A DNA stretch of 64,000 nt from Ophiodon elongatus (GCA_016806645.1 JACSYO010000396.1:1436001-1500000), one strand, 5' to 3'; shown: positions 46,805 through 61,465, counted from the first letter of the stretch. Notes: generated from the letters alone by a model not told the origin. Translations and numbers: made by a program.

Positions 46805-49800
46805 TGGCTTCTCATCAGCGTGCCGGGCTCCAACCACGTGGTGGGTTGGGGGGGAAATGGTTGGAGGGGATGTTTGGTGGAGATTGTGTGGGGGGGAGAG
46901 GGCGTGGGGGCTCCGGGGGGTATCGTCTGAGGAATCAGGGGCTGATGGAGAAAAGGTGGGTGATGGAATTGAAAGCTAACAGTGTGTGTGTGTGTCTGCG
47001 TGTGAGGAGGAGGGAGGGTTATTAATAGGCTACATAATCTACTCTGCCTCTTGCCTCAGGTCAAAGAGTGTGTTCCAGTCGTCGGTGTCTTTGTGGTAAT
47101 TACAGTCATCAGGCAAAAGAAAGCAGTTCCTAAGAAACCAGTCTGGCAACAGAGTGATGAATGATGGATGAACATGGAATTGTATTTGGCTTGATTTGAC
47201 ATGAAGATGGACAAATGGGAGCGGACACTGAAAAACACATGAACATATAGTATATACGCACGGCGACAGAGAGAAGATGGTTCCCTCTAGAAGCTAGAAG
47301 TACACACAGGCAGCACTATTGTACAAGGTTAACTTTCCAATACAAAACCTCAACTTGAACTTTTAGCCAAAAGAATTTTGGCAATTTTGAATCTGAGAAC
47401 AAAGTGAATTCTTCTGGAGGAGATTATTATTTCCAATGTTTGACATAAGTGTCACAGGAAATTGAACACGGGGCTGCTCAGATGATACTGTTCTCCCTTG
47501 GATGCCCACGAGCGTTGACCAGCCGGTCCACTCGCGAGCCGGCCATGTGTTATTTATTGTCACCATATTCAAAGTTGGCTAAATAGTGAATACTTGAGAG
47601 CGAAGAGGGTGTCTCATTCATTTTTATTAATTAATGTCATAATACCCATCGGCTCTACTATTCCCTATGAAGCAGCTGCCTAATCTAAGTTCATTATTCA
47701 TAATGAATGAATCTGGCGCCCCTGGCCAAAATAGACATCTCCGCTCCACCTACAGTTTTTCCACTCCTCCTCCCATCTCCCTCATTATCCCAGAAGGCAC
47801 GCATTCGGACAGCGGCACACAGTGCCGGGCTCGGCTCCTCGAGCTGGAAGCTAATTGGACGAGGAACAATGCTGCGTGGGATGGTATTAATCTACAGAAT
47901 AAAGAAAGACGGGATACATGGAAAATGTGGCATCCGTATCTGTTACCACTACTATCCTAAAGTTAATTATACAGGTAATAAAAAAGAAAATTAAAAGAAA
48001 AATAATTAACTATGTATTTTTGGTGTTTATGTGATGATTGAGGGCAGCTAGAAATTGGGCTAGTGCATAGTAATGACAAATCTAATATGATATCAAAGCC
48101 ACCTGAGAAAAAAACTAAAATTCAATAAAGATTTTAGAAATACATGAGAAATATCTTTTGTGTTATGTTAGGGTTGGTCGATCATTTAATTTTTGTAATT
48201 TTCATATTCATATTTCATAATGGCAGATCTTCTCGACGGCGGCATGGTTCAGTGTCTTTGGAGCCGAAGAGCTTTGGAATAGGGCGGAGCTTGCAAGCCA
48301 TACCGTTAAAGTTACATGAATAAACATTTATAGAAGAATGTGAATTTCAACATTCAATTCAATTTAAAATATTTAAACATAAAAAAATATATATATACAA
48401 AATATACAATCCATTCGCCAATGGGCATAAGTCCATGTTACGTTATTGTACACCAGCCCTGTGTTGTGTCTGAGGGTGGGACCCGTTATTGCTAACCTGC
48501 AGGTCCTGTTGTTTGGTGTTACTTCTCAAGTGAAACAAAGTCAGCTCTATATTAAGCCTCAGGTGGCATTTCAATTCCATTTTCAGGATTAGTCAACCTG
48601 TGTCACAGCCAGACACTCATCCGGCTGTCGCAGGTTGGAAAAAACGACCGCAGCACCAGGCGCTCTACCATCACTCCATCCTGCGTGCTCTGGGAGATTA
48701 TTTTCATCCCAGTGACAGTTCAGTCACCCCCCCGCCCCACCCCTCCGCCCCACTCCCCATCTATCACTCTCCTCTTCTTTTTAAAATACAGCTTTCAGGT
48801 TTTATCGCAGCCTGTGAAAGGTGAAAGGCTCTTGACACATCCAACTAGTACGTTTGTGTGTCCTTTGCAGACCTCGAGAACTTATGTTACAAGTGAGCTC
48901 TTCTTCACTCCTCTGTAGTCAACGAGCAATGAGTGCTTCTCGACAACACCGTGAGCAGCACTTCCGGGGTCCACACAATTGTTCCGCTCCGTACGGGCAG
49001 GCGTTTCCGGACAACACGCTCCGAATGGGTATGTCCCCCGAGAACGCTGTAAGAAGCTAAACTAGGAACCGAACCATCCGCCCGTACCGAGAAATAACCA
49101 CGCACATTACAAACGGCCATTGCTCCTGAACGGCCAATGCCCCCACGACAACGCTGAAAGCAGCAATACTGGGAACCAAGCAATCGACCTGTTCCGAAAG
49201 GCCAAGCTCTTCAAACGGACACAGGCTCCGAACCGCCAGGAGAACGGAACACTGCACTACTTTCAATATAATGTGACACGTGCATGGCGGGAACTTGAAC
49301 TTTCAATGTTGAATGTGTGATTGACTGTTCTGGCACTGAGTCCCACCATGTTTTATCCGCCTTCCTTCCTCCTGTCTCGTCTCGGTCCCCCTGCTGCCTG
49401 CTGGTTTAGGATATCTCCATATTTCACAGACTGGTACAGAAACGCACCAGCGCCTGTCTTGTTTACTTGTTTTGCATAATTAAGATGGTGGAGGCTTTGC
49501 TGCGACTGACTGCCTCCCGCTGAGGTTTGTGCAGTGCAATCCCTTGCCAAAAACCTACTACTGTAAAAACCTAGACAGTAGCACGCCTCTTTTATCCGTA
49601 GCTACATTCTGTTACGCGGCTGCCTACATTGCTCCATGAGCTTTCTGCTGGTTTGTGTTCAGATTTGTTTCCTCAGACTTCCAATCATAAAAGAAGAGAT
49701 GGATCTCAGCAGCAACAGTCTTTATTGCATTATTGTCATGGCAACCACAAATGACAACATGCAGTACCAGCTGCCTAAAGGTCATTACTGCGGGCAGAAA

Positions 49801-52800
49801 AGGTTCAAGGCACCGTTTAAGGCCAATGAGTGAAAATGTCTTGAATTGGTTACTGATGGGTTCAATGGAGTGAGACAAACTGATAAAAGATTATTTTTGA
49901 GAGAGCCATGTAACCATATATCTGTGGATTAGATTTGACTAACTGATTTATTTGTTTGTAAAATTTCAAAGCTGAATGAAATACGACACCTAGATTATTT
50001 GCATTGAAGGTCCCCAGATGAGGAGTAAGCAGGTCCAAATAATAAAACTGTGGAACTGTTAGGTCATCATAAACTAATGAAGTTCGAAGTCATCCGGGAT
50101 TATTGTTGTTTCCTAATGACGGTGAATAAGGTGTGTTAGTTTGATCATTATGCTCTAGATGTAAGTAAATGGGGATGAAATACTGAAAAGCAGTGTTGTG
50201 TTTTTGGAAAACAGGACGTATGACGTGAGAAAAGAACGGGTCCTAGTGTAGCACCTTGGGGAATATGGAGGCAAAGGATTTCAATTTGAAACGTTTTAGC
50301 AAATATCCTCCTTCAGACACTCTCCTCAGATACTGTACTTATTTTATTTTTAACATCATTTTGCAGCAACATGTAAAAGCTTCAGACAGCCTTCAGAATG
50401 ATTGGTAACTGCGGGTTCCTTTCTTCTGTTAGTTGGACGCATGGTTTTATTGTGGATCAAAGAGTGAGATTTTGGAGTTGAAATACAATATTGTTTTGTA
50501 AAACTTTAATTAAAGAAATACAATAACATGTATTTAATTAATTTGTTCAAAATAAAAAAATAAACAATCAATGCCCCTTGCCCTTTTGAGGCTCTTGTTG
50601 GTAGATTGGTATTTCTTCAGCTCTAATAGAGTGCCTTACTGCCTGGTCCTGCTAAAGGATTACATTTTAGACACCAGGTACATCACTAACAGTAAACAAG
50701 GAGCCAGCTAGATTACAGGTAGCTGCAAACTGGATGTCAATATTAATTACTGTGAAGAATGTAGAAAATGACTGATATGTACCCAATTGGAAATCATAAT
50801 TTGTTTCAAATTCTAGAAGAGAATCTAGCAGTTAATGGGGAGATGATATAATGATTCATAATGATCTGAAATAATGGCACAGTAGAGTTGTAACTGCTTT
50901 ATGGCCATTTAATAGTTGTGTGTGTGAGTCTCTATCAACAGAATCGGTACCATCAGCAAGTGTGCTGTCAATGTAGCGTCTCATTAACTCCAGCATCTGT
51001 TGCTGTTCCTAGGGCAACATAAAGATCCTTCGTCTCTATGGCAACTCCCTGCTCTTTCCTCGGTCTGGTCCCTCCCCAAAGGGTCTATCTGTCTACCACT
51101 GGAAACTTGAAAATAACATTTTGACCTTTATCAACACTTTGTCTAGAATTTAAGTCCACAGCCTCCTTCATCTAGTTAAAGCTAAACAAGTAAATCTGTG
51201 TGGGACTGTTTCACAGCGAAGCCATCAAGCTAAAGGAGTAAATGACTAAAGTGATAAATAAGGATGCTGTTAATAGCTTCATTATCACCTAAAGACTTTC
51301 AACATGAATTGCCTAAAGTGTGTGTGTTTTTTCCTCCAATTAGAGCTTTTTTTTGGCCACAGTTCTATCAGAAGAAGGTGCTAATGGACCCTTCTTCTCG
51401 CGGCTGAAGCACAAAGGATGAGCGGTGCACAGTGCTGCCTGCTCTGATAATCTGTCTTTGAGACTTGCAGCTTTTAAAAGCAGTAAAAGCTTCTGGTTCG
51501 TGTTGCGATTTGCCTCGGGGAAAGATGCTTTGTTTTGTGCGGTGGTGCAACAAAATCTCGCTTCTTCCACCCTTCTGAGAGACAATAGTTATTGTTCACT
51601 TCACACTTGTGCATTGTTTCAAATCTCTGAACATCTAATGCATCTCAACTCCAATTCTCGTGTCTTGAGTTGACAATCGGACGAAAGAGGAAATCTTGGT
51701 CTGGATATCTGCTGGCTACACTAGAACCCCAGAAAGCATGGCCGTTGTCGCCAGAGGCTGAATCACCATGAGTCCCACCACCGATGGGTTCCGACATTGG
51801 CCCTTCTGTAATGAAGCATCTGCATTTGTTTGTTTCCTGCTGTTACCTGCTGCCTAAGCAAAGCCCAGAACATCAAGTCCCGATGCTAAATTGGAAATCA
51901 GGTCAACTTCTTTTTAAGGAGGAACAGTTTTAGAAGAGCACAAAGGAGATTCATTATATGTGTATGGTCTACATAGATGCTTGCAAAGTCATGTTTAGTT
52001 TGGAGTAAACTTCTGGCAAAGGGGCCTCTTATCACACTTGTCAGATGGGATGACTGCAATAGAGTGTAGTAGAATATTACATTTAGGGGCAACTCCACCA
52101 AATTCAATTCATAAAGTTTAGTTTAATAGTGATGGAGGTTGGTACCCAGCATGTCACAACAGTTTTATAAAGTGCTCTGTGGTTCTGGAAGTCTCAACAG
52201 GGTGTAAGAACAATTAAGAAAGGTCTAATAGCATTAACAGCAATACGATGTTGGGTGGTGCTTGAACTAGCAGGATTTGCAATTGATTCTGAGAAGTTAA
52301 AAAGGGGGTAATTATTGGAAACAGGAATATACTCTTGAGCAGTTATTGAAGTACAGTTGAAACATGGAGCTGATAATGACTATTTCACTTTGGTTTTTAA
52401 ATTTTGCCATTTGAAAAAGCCATTTACACTGACCTTTGGTGTGTCTGGGAAGAATAATAATTCTCTGACTCGTGGTCTAATTCAGATGTGCATTGATAGA
52501 TGTGAGGCACAGGTGGATGATGAATGTGTGTTTCTATTCGTAATGTTATGTTAGATAACCTACATTTGCCCGTTTTAGTAGAGATGAGTGTGGAGCGTAG
52601 GAAAACCGCATGATGGGATTTTGTGAATGCATACAACCGTTGATGATTTAATGTTATTAATATCCTTTGTGGGCATACAGTCGTGAAAAACATTCGTCAC
52701 AAAAATATAAAAAATAGTCACAATAAATCGCACAAAATCAAAATGAATACAACATGTGTGCTGCACATTCAGAGCAGTTTTCCAATGCAGAAGACAAATC

Positions 52801-53987
52801 TCAAACTCACCGAATTTTGCAAAATACAAGTGCCTTTTTAAAAGGTTAATATCAAAATATATAAAATGTTAAGCACAGCCGACACTGCTGGCCCGGAGCC
52901 ATCTCTCTGCGGGTTCAGTCTGTTGCTGAAGCACCTTCTGAAAACAGAGTGACTCACGTTCTTGTCCCACAGTTAGCTGTTGTCCTTTCCAATGGTGCCA
53001 ACGAGGCGAAAAACCCAACACTTCCCCCAAAGCCGTCTGAAGCCATTAGCTCACCCCAGTTGAGTGATGGGACCATACTGTACAAATGTCCCTTCTGGGC
53101 TACCATCTAACAGCCTGCTCCCCAATGAAATGAGCCCAAAGAACAGCGAAAAGCCCTATGTGGTAAAAATAGACCGCTGATACAGTATAGTCACGCATGC
53201 CTGCCTCTTGAGGATTTGTGTTTGTCCTCGAATAGTTTGATGACTCAGATGTGTACTGTATGTGTGTCTGTGCAGGGAGGCAGGTCCACAGCGGTGGTGT
53301 TTTAGCTCTGTCTGAGAGAGAGGGAGCAATGTTGCTGCTATGTGTCCTGAATGTCCTCCTGGTTAAGTTGGTGCCACATCGATTTTCTTATTTTAATTAA
53401 CACGTTTGGAGAAGAAAAAAAATCGTATCACGAGAATCATAAATCATTTTAGCCACTTGCGTTAACAGCGAAAACTAGCTTCAAACACAATAATAACATA
53501 TTATCACTTAATGAAGTGGTTATGGTGAATGTGTTATCAAACTATTAGCTATTTACATATCCAGCAGACACAACTCATCATTAGCATTCTGCTTGTAGTC
53601 CTGTTTGTGGCACCTGGCGAATGTAAGTCCATTGTTCACTCTAGCTCTGTTTTGGTCTCCACCAACTACTGAAATATACACCCGGCTCTCCAGCTGCTAA
53701 ACGCTCTACTATGTTCACCAGCTAGTTGCTAACGTTTTGTCTCTGCAGTTTGGTTCTGAACAGGTGTTTTTTTTTTGCTTTTTAACAGAAAACAGCTGCC
53801 TGCTGCTGCTGGAAACAAGGGTGATGAGAATGGTGAGACTGAACCAAAACCAAAACAATGCCACTAAGAAAGACGCTAAATCGATCTGTAGAACTGAGAC
53901 GGAACAGAGTCTGGTGATATTTTCTCTGTGGGCTCTACACAAGTGACATGTAATCATTTGATTGGAATACTGTATAATGAGGATTAG

Positions 53988-54300
53988 CGCCTCGCGGCTG
54001 TGTCCCTCCGCCGACCAGTCCAGTGGCAGTTTACATCAGTGCCTGTCCAAAATGTCATCACTTCATAATTTTATCCAATTAGACATTTGTGTGAAAAGTC
54101 ATAATTAGCATTAGAATTAGAGTTATGGACGTGTTTCGTGAGGTCCCAGTGAACTTGAACTTTGACCACCAAATTGTAATCAGTTCATCCTCGAGTCCGA
54201 GTGTCAAATTGGAAGACATTTGCTCCAGGTGTTCCTGACATATCACGTTCACTAAAATGGGACGGATGGACGGACAGACAGACGTACAGCCCAAAGTCTA
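53988..54300 (+). repeat. Teleost dispersed repeat (GACGGATGGACGGACAGACAG end)
   Basis: Contains TTGAACTTTGACCACCAAAT, CAGTTCATCCTCGAGTCC, GTGTTCCTGACATATCACG and the GGGACGGATGGACGGACAG end. These mark a well-known high-copy fish repeat; the copy is diverged. Confidence 0.65.
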
Positions 54301-55263
54301 TTTAATGTCATTCTAGCACAGTGCATTATTTATATTCATTTTCAATGTGTGGGTGATCCACGGAGACTTGTATACGGTTAAACAATGTGAAGGCAGTTGT
54401 CATGTGCAGTCAGAAGGGTACACGTGGTACTCTGGGTTGTCTATTATTTCCGGAAAAAATTATAATAAAATAGACAGAAAATCATTTTTCTAGGTCTAAA
54501 AAAAAATACACAATAATGAATTAGAACAACTATGTGCTGAATCAGCTTCAGTTGGTAGCTCGTTAAACCAACACGTGTGGCTACTGAGGATCTACCTAGA
54601 ACTCTGTCTGGTGCAGGTATGTTCCCTCATTTTTGTCCACATTTGTCTATGTGTCTCCCTCTTAAGTTCTCTATAGAGGCTCAGTACTTCTCTGAACCTC
54701 CCTCTATCTTTTCCCTCAGTGTTTGAAACACTACCCTCCCTCAGGTTTACATTGTTCTCCATCTCTATCTGGGCTTCTCCCTCTCGCTTTTACTCCTGTA
54801 TATCTCTCTGCCATTACAAGAAGGGTTTATAAATAATCCTTATCCGTTCCGTGCCAGCATTCTTTTCAACTCTTCATATTCCTTTATCCACCACAAGTCT
54901 CCCTCCCCTCTTCACCCTTCATCCTTTGCCTCTCTCTCTACCTGTGGTACATAGACAATATATTTCAGAAGTACCCAAAAGCCTTTCTTTGTTTCGAACT
55001 CCAATTTATTATGGATTTAATTTTTTTTATATCCCTCTCTTCTTCGCTGTACTGTATCCCCTGTCTGTAACCCTCCAAAGCGTTGCTCTTTATTGTGCTC
55101 CACATGGCTTCTTATCTTTTGTACAAGGCTTAAATAGCACTCTTGGTGACAGAGACCCACCCCTGGACACTGACAAAAGGTCTCATTACGCAGAGGGGAA
55201 GACAGAGCCAGCTGCACTCTGTCTTGCTCGTTCTCTCTCATATGTACACGCATTTATACAAGC

Positions 55264-55284
55264 GCACACACACACACAGACACA

Positions 55285-55319
<35 letters not shown>
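55264..55319. repeat. (CA)n microsatellite, interrupted
   Basis: CA array with two CAGA interruptions. Confidence 0.95.
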
Positions 55320-55320
<1 letters not shown>

Positions 55321-56059
55321 AGACAAAAAGCAATGTGCACATCAAGTACGTCAAATCTGATAAAGGACATGTACTTTACATCCACAAAGCTGCAATATAT
55401 GGGATGTGGAAGTGGCAAAAACACTAAATGCGGGCCCTTCCTGTTCTTGCGGAAGACATTGATCAAAGCTGCTTAATAGTCATGTTTGACACTCTGCTGT
55501 TCCTGTGGAGAGCTGAAGGCTTGCTCAGTCCTTGTCACAGGAAGAGACAGGAAGAGCTGAGAGGAAAGACAAGGAAATGATTCCACTGGAACTCTGCATC
55601 TCCATAATCACAGCAACACACACTCACACACACACTCACTCAGTCATGCATACACACTACACCGAAATGCACTTACGTACATATACACTCAAGATATACA
55701 GGTCACATCCACACACTAATGCACAAAGTGTTAATCTATTCTATTTTTGGTTTCCCATCTGTGGTTGCTGTAAACTTCATTATTTACCAGTCTGCAGAAA
55801 ACTCTTCTCCTAAACGAGTAACAATGCAACAAATTCCTTCCACACTAAAACAAGAGCTGGACATTCATTCGCTCAACAGCTCCCTTTGGACTCTCCCTTG
55901 AATCTTTTAACTCTGATCTTAATCTATTAACACACACAAGACAAACTGTTCTATTTTTAACCGCTTATCTGCGACATAAACATTATTATTCCCCAGTCTG
56001 CCAAAATCCAAAGAAACAGCCGGAAAATGAAGACTATCGGACAAGAATGCATTAGAGTC

Positions 56060-56155
56060 TATGGAGCACAGTCGGATAGTTTTAGGAACCTGGCCAGAAC
56101 TGGCCAATGCTACGCTATGACTGGCCACTCTGTGTAGAGAGGCGGGACTTAGCAA
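56060..56155 (+). repeat. Dispersed repeat copy B
   Basis: Pairs with 27,505-27,600: GAGTCTATGGAGCACAG, ATAGTTTTAGG, CCAATGCTACGCTATGACTG, GCCACTCTG. It is followed by AGCTCATGACCATAGGTAAG, another phrase common in fish repeats. Confidence 0.55.
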
Positions 56156-57352
56156 AGGGTCAATTTCATTCTCTTCATCATCACCTAAAGCTCATGACCA
56201 TAGGTAAGGGTTGGAAAACAAAGTAGAGCAACAGAAGTGGAGCAACCTGCTCTTGTGCACATCGCAGGTTGTGGCTCGACGAAGCCAAGAGGACAACATC
56301 ATCTCGAAAAGATGCCATCCTAACGTCACCAAAAAGACACTCTTCAGATGTCTCCTGTGCTTTCAAATACTAACCATGAAATTCAAAAACAGGAATTTTG
56401 CACTTACCTGTCTGCATCTTCTGTCAATCATTCTATAATCATCCCAGTGACTAGTCTCAATAATAATGCAGAAAGAAAAACTACAACAAAGCCACAAGGA
56501 ATTAAAGTAGGACTCACCTATGATGGAGGAGCAGCCAAGGCAGCAGTCATCACAGAACATGGAAGTAAAATCGACAAAGAAAAAACAATTACCATTTTAT
56601 ATAGTTTAAAAGTGATGTCTACTTAGGAGACACAACAGAATGTGAATTGTTGATGCGTGACAACAGAGAGTGTTAACATGACACCAACAAATCCTTTTCC
56701 TTCAACATCCTTTTCTAGGAGAAGTTAAGAAACTGGCGGCTCGTGAGGAAAACGGCGTTAATTGGACACACGAGAGAGAACATAGAGAGACACCTCAGCC
56801 CCGGGAGCAAGGGAAAACAGAGCATGATTACAGTGTTAACACATCATCTGGACAGAAGAGAGAAAGAGAAGGTTGGTTTGGATTTGGTGAGGGTGTCTAG
56901 TGGTGTCGCTAAGGAGAAAGACTCCGTGATTGGTTAGTAGTAACACACCCGTCAATAGCAACACTGTTAATTATGAGAACATCCCAGCAGTGCATCATTT
57001 GGAATTGAGATACTCACAGATTAGAGTCAAGCCAATCCACAGCCTCAATTGGTCAACACTTGAGCCCATGCGTTAGTCACTCAGAAACAGTCAAAATTGG
57101 ACAAGCCAAAAAGCCCCAGCCAGGTTTATAGAAAAATTTGTCCATGCAAGGGTTTGATAATTCATCTAACCACCAATGAGTACAAGACACCCAAGCAATC
57201 GATCTTGCCCAAAATGGCGTTTGAATTAGGTTGCAAATATCTGAAAGACTCAAGCTGAATGAATACACCATGCATGGCAATAAACCATTTGTGTTCATTT
57301 TTTGTTACTCTATGATTAACTTCTATTTTGTCCAGGGCTGACCGCAACCAAC

Positions 57353-58780
57353 CTTCGATGATGGGGGTAACTGGAGGGACCACGGCTGGTTCTTCCATGG
57401 AATCAGCAAAGCTGGGAAAGAAGGGCTTAGCTGTAGGGTTAAGACCAGATCCTGGGCTTGTCGCTTGAGGGGAGGAGGGGCTGATGGCTGGAAATGCTAG
57501 TGGAGGGAAATTCTTTGCCCCTGGGGAGGTGGGACTCTTTACAGAGGAGGACGATGAAGAACGAGACTTCTTGGGTTGCTTCTGGGCCGATTTGGCATCT
57601 TTGTGCTCTTTGGGTTGGAATTCCTGCGCTGTGGTTTTAGGGGAGCGGAGAGGGGCTGGGCAAGGAGTGTCAAAGGACAGCCCCAAGGTTAAAGGATGAC
57701 CTGAAGTGCTCACGTCACTGAAGTCAAATAGCTCGCTGCTGCTGCTCACGTTGGAGTCGTTCAGGAGCCATGAAGCATCTGAGGGTGAGAGAGGTGGGGC
57801 AGAGGCTAACACCTCACCTTTCGGGGAAAAGCCTGGGCTTGGCTGGGAGGCGGGGCTAAAAGCAGAGGTGTCTCCCTCAGGTATGCCACGCACACAAGAC
57901 TCTTGGAGGGAACTTGTGTTACACATTGCGCTGCCAACCATGTCACCACTGGGTGATAGGACCTGGCTGCTGTTGCCTAAGCTTGCATTTTCAGTATCCA
58001 TCAGGAGGTCAAATAGATCACCAGGGCAAGGAGCCATGGGGAAGGAGCCAGGTGCTGCACTGTTGGTGGTGGAGGGCATAGTGAAGGGAGCCGCTGTGGC
58101 TTTCAGCTCGCTGTTCAGCACCACTGGGTTGATGGAAGCAACTGTTGGGGAGAATAGGTCTTCAGACAGGGGGGAAGGGACCAGGCCTTCTTCGGGGTAG
58201 ACCTCCTTTTTCCAGGGGCTCTGGTTGGCGTCCATGTCCACAAACGAGGCCTCCTTGTTTGCCTGAACAGAACTCCCCAGTTCCATCATCACCTCCTCTG
58301 TGACTTGAGAGGTCGCTGCAGCTGAAGGGACAAACGGTTCTGCCGACACGCCCCACTCCTCCGGAAGCTTCTTCCTGCTCTTACCCTTCTTCCCCCGGCC
58401 TCCACTTTTACCAAGTTGCTCCTCCCAGCCACCATCTCCTCTATCCCGCCTCGGGCCAATCCTGTGGTAGAATTCCTCTGTTGGGGGAGTGTTTTCTTCC
58501 TGTGTTTGCACCTCAGGGTGACCCTTACTCTCGAGGTGCTCATAAGAGCCCTCATCTTTCTGTCGCCTTTTCTTCTTCTTCTTCTGTTTTCGGTCTGAAC
58601 CTTCTTGCTCCCTTTCGTCGCCCCCAGCATAGGCGGTGCTCTCTCGGCTAGGCCAACTGTCAGGTGGGTCGTCAGGGCCGACAGCGAGATGGCCGGCATG
58701 GCGACTAATCACCTTGGAAACGCTGGGGCTGAAAGGGAGGTCTGTTGGTAGGCAGCTAGCCTCGTCTGGCCAGCAGTCGC
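57353..58780 (-). CDS. map4: map4 projection-domain exon, 476 codons
   Basis: Acceptor GTGCCTTAG / GCGACTGC after a CTCTCCCCTCTTCACC tract; donor ATCGAAG / GTTGGT. 1,428 nt, phase 1 on both sides, linking exactly to 62,883 upstream and to 30,757 downstream. It encodes (G)DCWPDEASCLPTDLPFSPS, then the strongly basic RKQKKKKKRRQK. It continues with acidic/Ser-Pro-rich text (DLFDLLMDTENASLGNSSQ, SSSSELFDFSDVSTSG) and ends VPPVTPIIEG. This is unfolded projection domain with proline-directed phosphosite potential. The weak GTTGGT donor allows read-through: the frame stays open 64 codons into the intron. The in-frame ATG at 58,859 precedes the acceptor and is not taken as a start. Confidence 0.85.
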
Positions 58781-59740
58781 CTAAGGCACCTTGTTGTGGG
58801 TGAAGAGGGGAGAGTTTAAAGTTGGGGGAGATGGGAATGTGTATATGAATTGGTTCCATTAATCTAATTCAAACAGAGCATAACTGAGAAACTTGTATCA
58901 GACAAATTGGCAAATACAATATAACAAAGAAGATCATTCCACTGAAAATGTACATGTATCTTTTTTTTTAGAGAATGTTAAATTATAGTAGCAGTATTTG
59001 TTATTTGCTGAGATGGTGGGATGGCTGAGAAGATGACAAAATGTTTCAGGCATAGAAGCATCTGGAGGAATTCAATCCAAGTCCAGAAGGGGTGTATGTT
59101 GTTCCAGAAAGCTGAGCCTTACTCACTACACCCTTTGTAGATATGAATCTGTCACGCTTTAGTAAAATAAGCAAATGTGTGTGTTTTGTTGATCAAAAGA
59201 ATAACCAAAATATATGTCCATCCCAAGCTGAATTCCAAGTCTTAAAAATACCTTCCGTGTCAATGCTGAGTGAATGAATGCTTGGAGCAATGAGAATACA
59301 AATTCACACGCAGCCCTGCTGGGGAGTATTACATTAAATTATATAGATCAGTGGTACTTTTGGGTGGCTGACTCACCGCAGCCTCCGGGTCTAGAACGGT
59401 GAATGCTCACGCTTAAACTGTTGGGCAGCAGAAGAGCTCCATTTGAAATCAAAACAGAGAGCAAGAGTCAGGTGTGTGCGAGTGTGTATTCATGCGTATC
59501 TGTAGTACATGTACAGTGTTCCAATGTACACAAAGACAAACGCACAAAAACAAAAAGACTGCTTGATGGTCCCATAGAAAAGGAGGTCAATTACAGGCCA
59601 CTGTGCTGTAACTAAAACAGCTTGGTTTGGAGACTTTGTAAAATAAAGCTCAGGTAGACGAGAGGGAACCAAAGTAGAGAGGAAATTGCCCACTGAGGGT
59701 TGTTCTGCTACTTTGGCCCAGTTTGTTTCTAGTTTTCAGT

Positions 59741-59889
<149 letters not shown>

Positions 59890-60133
59890 AGGAAGAGCCA
59901 AAGTGGAGCAGCCATCAGGCCCCATATAGTACAGTTATTCTCCGGAGGATATTTCATATTAACCAACCCCTGACAGAACTCTCCTCTCTATACTGTATGT
60001 GCAGTAATTGGGAGAGACAGAACAGAGACATCAGCTAAATAGAAGAGAAAGACTTAAATATTGAGTCGGACAAACTCCTAAAGCTAGGGGATGGTCAACA
60101 AGCCTTCCCACTGTGTTTAATTTCCTGTAATTT

Positions 60134-60627
60134 AGGGATGTCACGATACCAGCAATTTCGTAGTCGATACCAATACCAGTTAAATTCCATGATTCTCGAG
60201 AGCCAATCCGATCAGGTCAGACCCTGATGAGCCGCTGAAGGTTTTTTGCCAAAAACTAATTTTCACAAGATTACATTCAAACACATCATGATAACGTTAT
60301 AATTTACATTCACCCAATACAAATTATTACTGACCAGCGCTTGAACACATCACAATGTAACTCAATGCAACCTCCGTGTGTAGCTGTTAGCTTGGTTATT
60401 TAGCTAGGCAGGACTGTGCTGTCCAGCGGCAGCTAACAGCTAACGTTACTAGCTCTCCTCCTGCCAATTTCAACGCGGATTTTTTGTAAAATTACATGCA
60501 AAATATTCTCTCATTCCCTGGATGGAATTAGTGTCGAGCCCTGATTCCCGGTCCTTACTGTACCGTAGAACAATGAGTACCTTGAGAATTTTGGCATCAA
60601 CTTGGTACCGCGGTTCTTGTGACATAT
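60134..60627. mobile_element. MITE-like repeat with ATGTCACGATACC-type ends
   Basis: The left end AGGGATGTCACGATACCAG and the right end GGTACCGCGGTTCTTGTGACAT are imperfect inverted repeats. GTCGATACCAATACC lies inside the left arm. This phrase family is common in fish genomes and fits a non-autonomous hAT-like element, though I could not confirm a target duplication. Confidence 0.55.
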
Positions 60628-61465
60628 TTAATGTAGCTACTCTCTAGTTTCAAAGATAATCCGTTTGTACAAATCAAAAAGGCAGTTTGCAATGCGGCTA
60701 ATATCTTTCTATTCTCACATGAAGCTTTGATCATACAATATCACACACTGGAATAAAGCTAAGGCTCATATTTTTGGGTGTTTGAATGAAGTTAGTAGTC
60801 AATAGACATTGTAAAATCATTTTGAAAACAAAACTGAGTAGCTCTGAGTTAAGAAATAAATAGTTTGAAAAACAGCATTCCTTTATAAAATAATGAAATA
60901 ATCATTAATAACAAAAATGCCATTGATAGCTCTTCCAAATACAAACCCACTGAGGAAATGGTGAAGACCATTGAACAAGTAATATTTAAATCAATACCGT
61001 GCTTAAAAGCAGCGTTCTATCATCCACTATGTGAACACTTGTCCTGCATACAAGCTACCTGAACTACTAAACCTCCTGCTACAAGGATGCTCAAGGATCC
61101 AAACCCCGGTGCCTCCAGGCAACTGTCACACCGTTCTTCTGCTTGCGCCCAACCTCCCACTCCACTTACAGCAAGGAAAACAGTCATGAAAGGCGGAAGT
61201 ACCCGCTCCCTACTATATCATATCCCAGTCTGCCTCATCTTCACGTGTACACTCTAGTCTGGTAAGTGTAAAAAGTAAATTCTGCAATATACTGTAACTC
61301 ATTTTAGGGTCAGTAAGGGATTCATAATGTTGGTTAACTCAATACATTTAGTATATCTGCTTTATTACTCTGCCCTACACCAGAGTGCCACCCAGACTAA
61401 TGATCTAATGATAGTGAGTCCTCTCTGGTTTTCAAAGATCTACACTCTACATCTTGTGTTATGCA

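Noticed and set aside
48905..49320. Several overlapping 60-90 codon frames with CCGAACGG-like words
   Set aside because: Looked like a possible degenerate repeat or retroposed gene, but no motif is recognisable and no frame stands out.
54851..55360. 169-codon plus-strand frame
   Set aside because: C/T-rich text ending in CA repeats; low-complexity composition (Leu/Ser/Pro then Thr-His) and no domain, so taken as chance.
57162..58859. Treating ATG at 58,859 as the start of an independent 565-codon gene
   Set aside because: The acceptor at 58,781/58,780, the phase-1 continuity with 62,883 and the donor at 57,353 show an internal map4 exon. The residues outside these sites are intronic.
59352..59425. 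Possible exon with acceptor CTGCCCAACAG and donor GCTGCG/GTGAGT on the minus strand
   Set aside because: Only the phase-2 reading is open. It does not match the phase-1 ends of the neighbouring map4 exons, so it cannot be joined without a frameshift. It could at best be an untranslated alternative exon.
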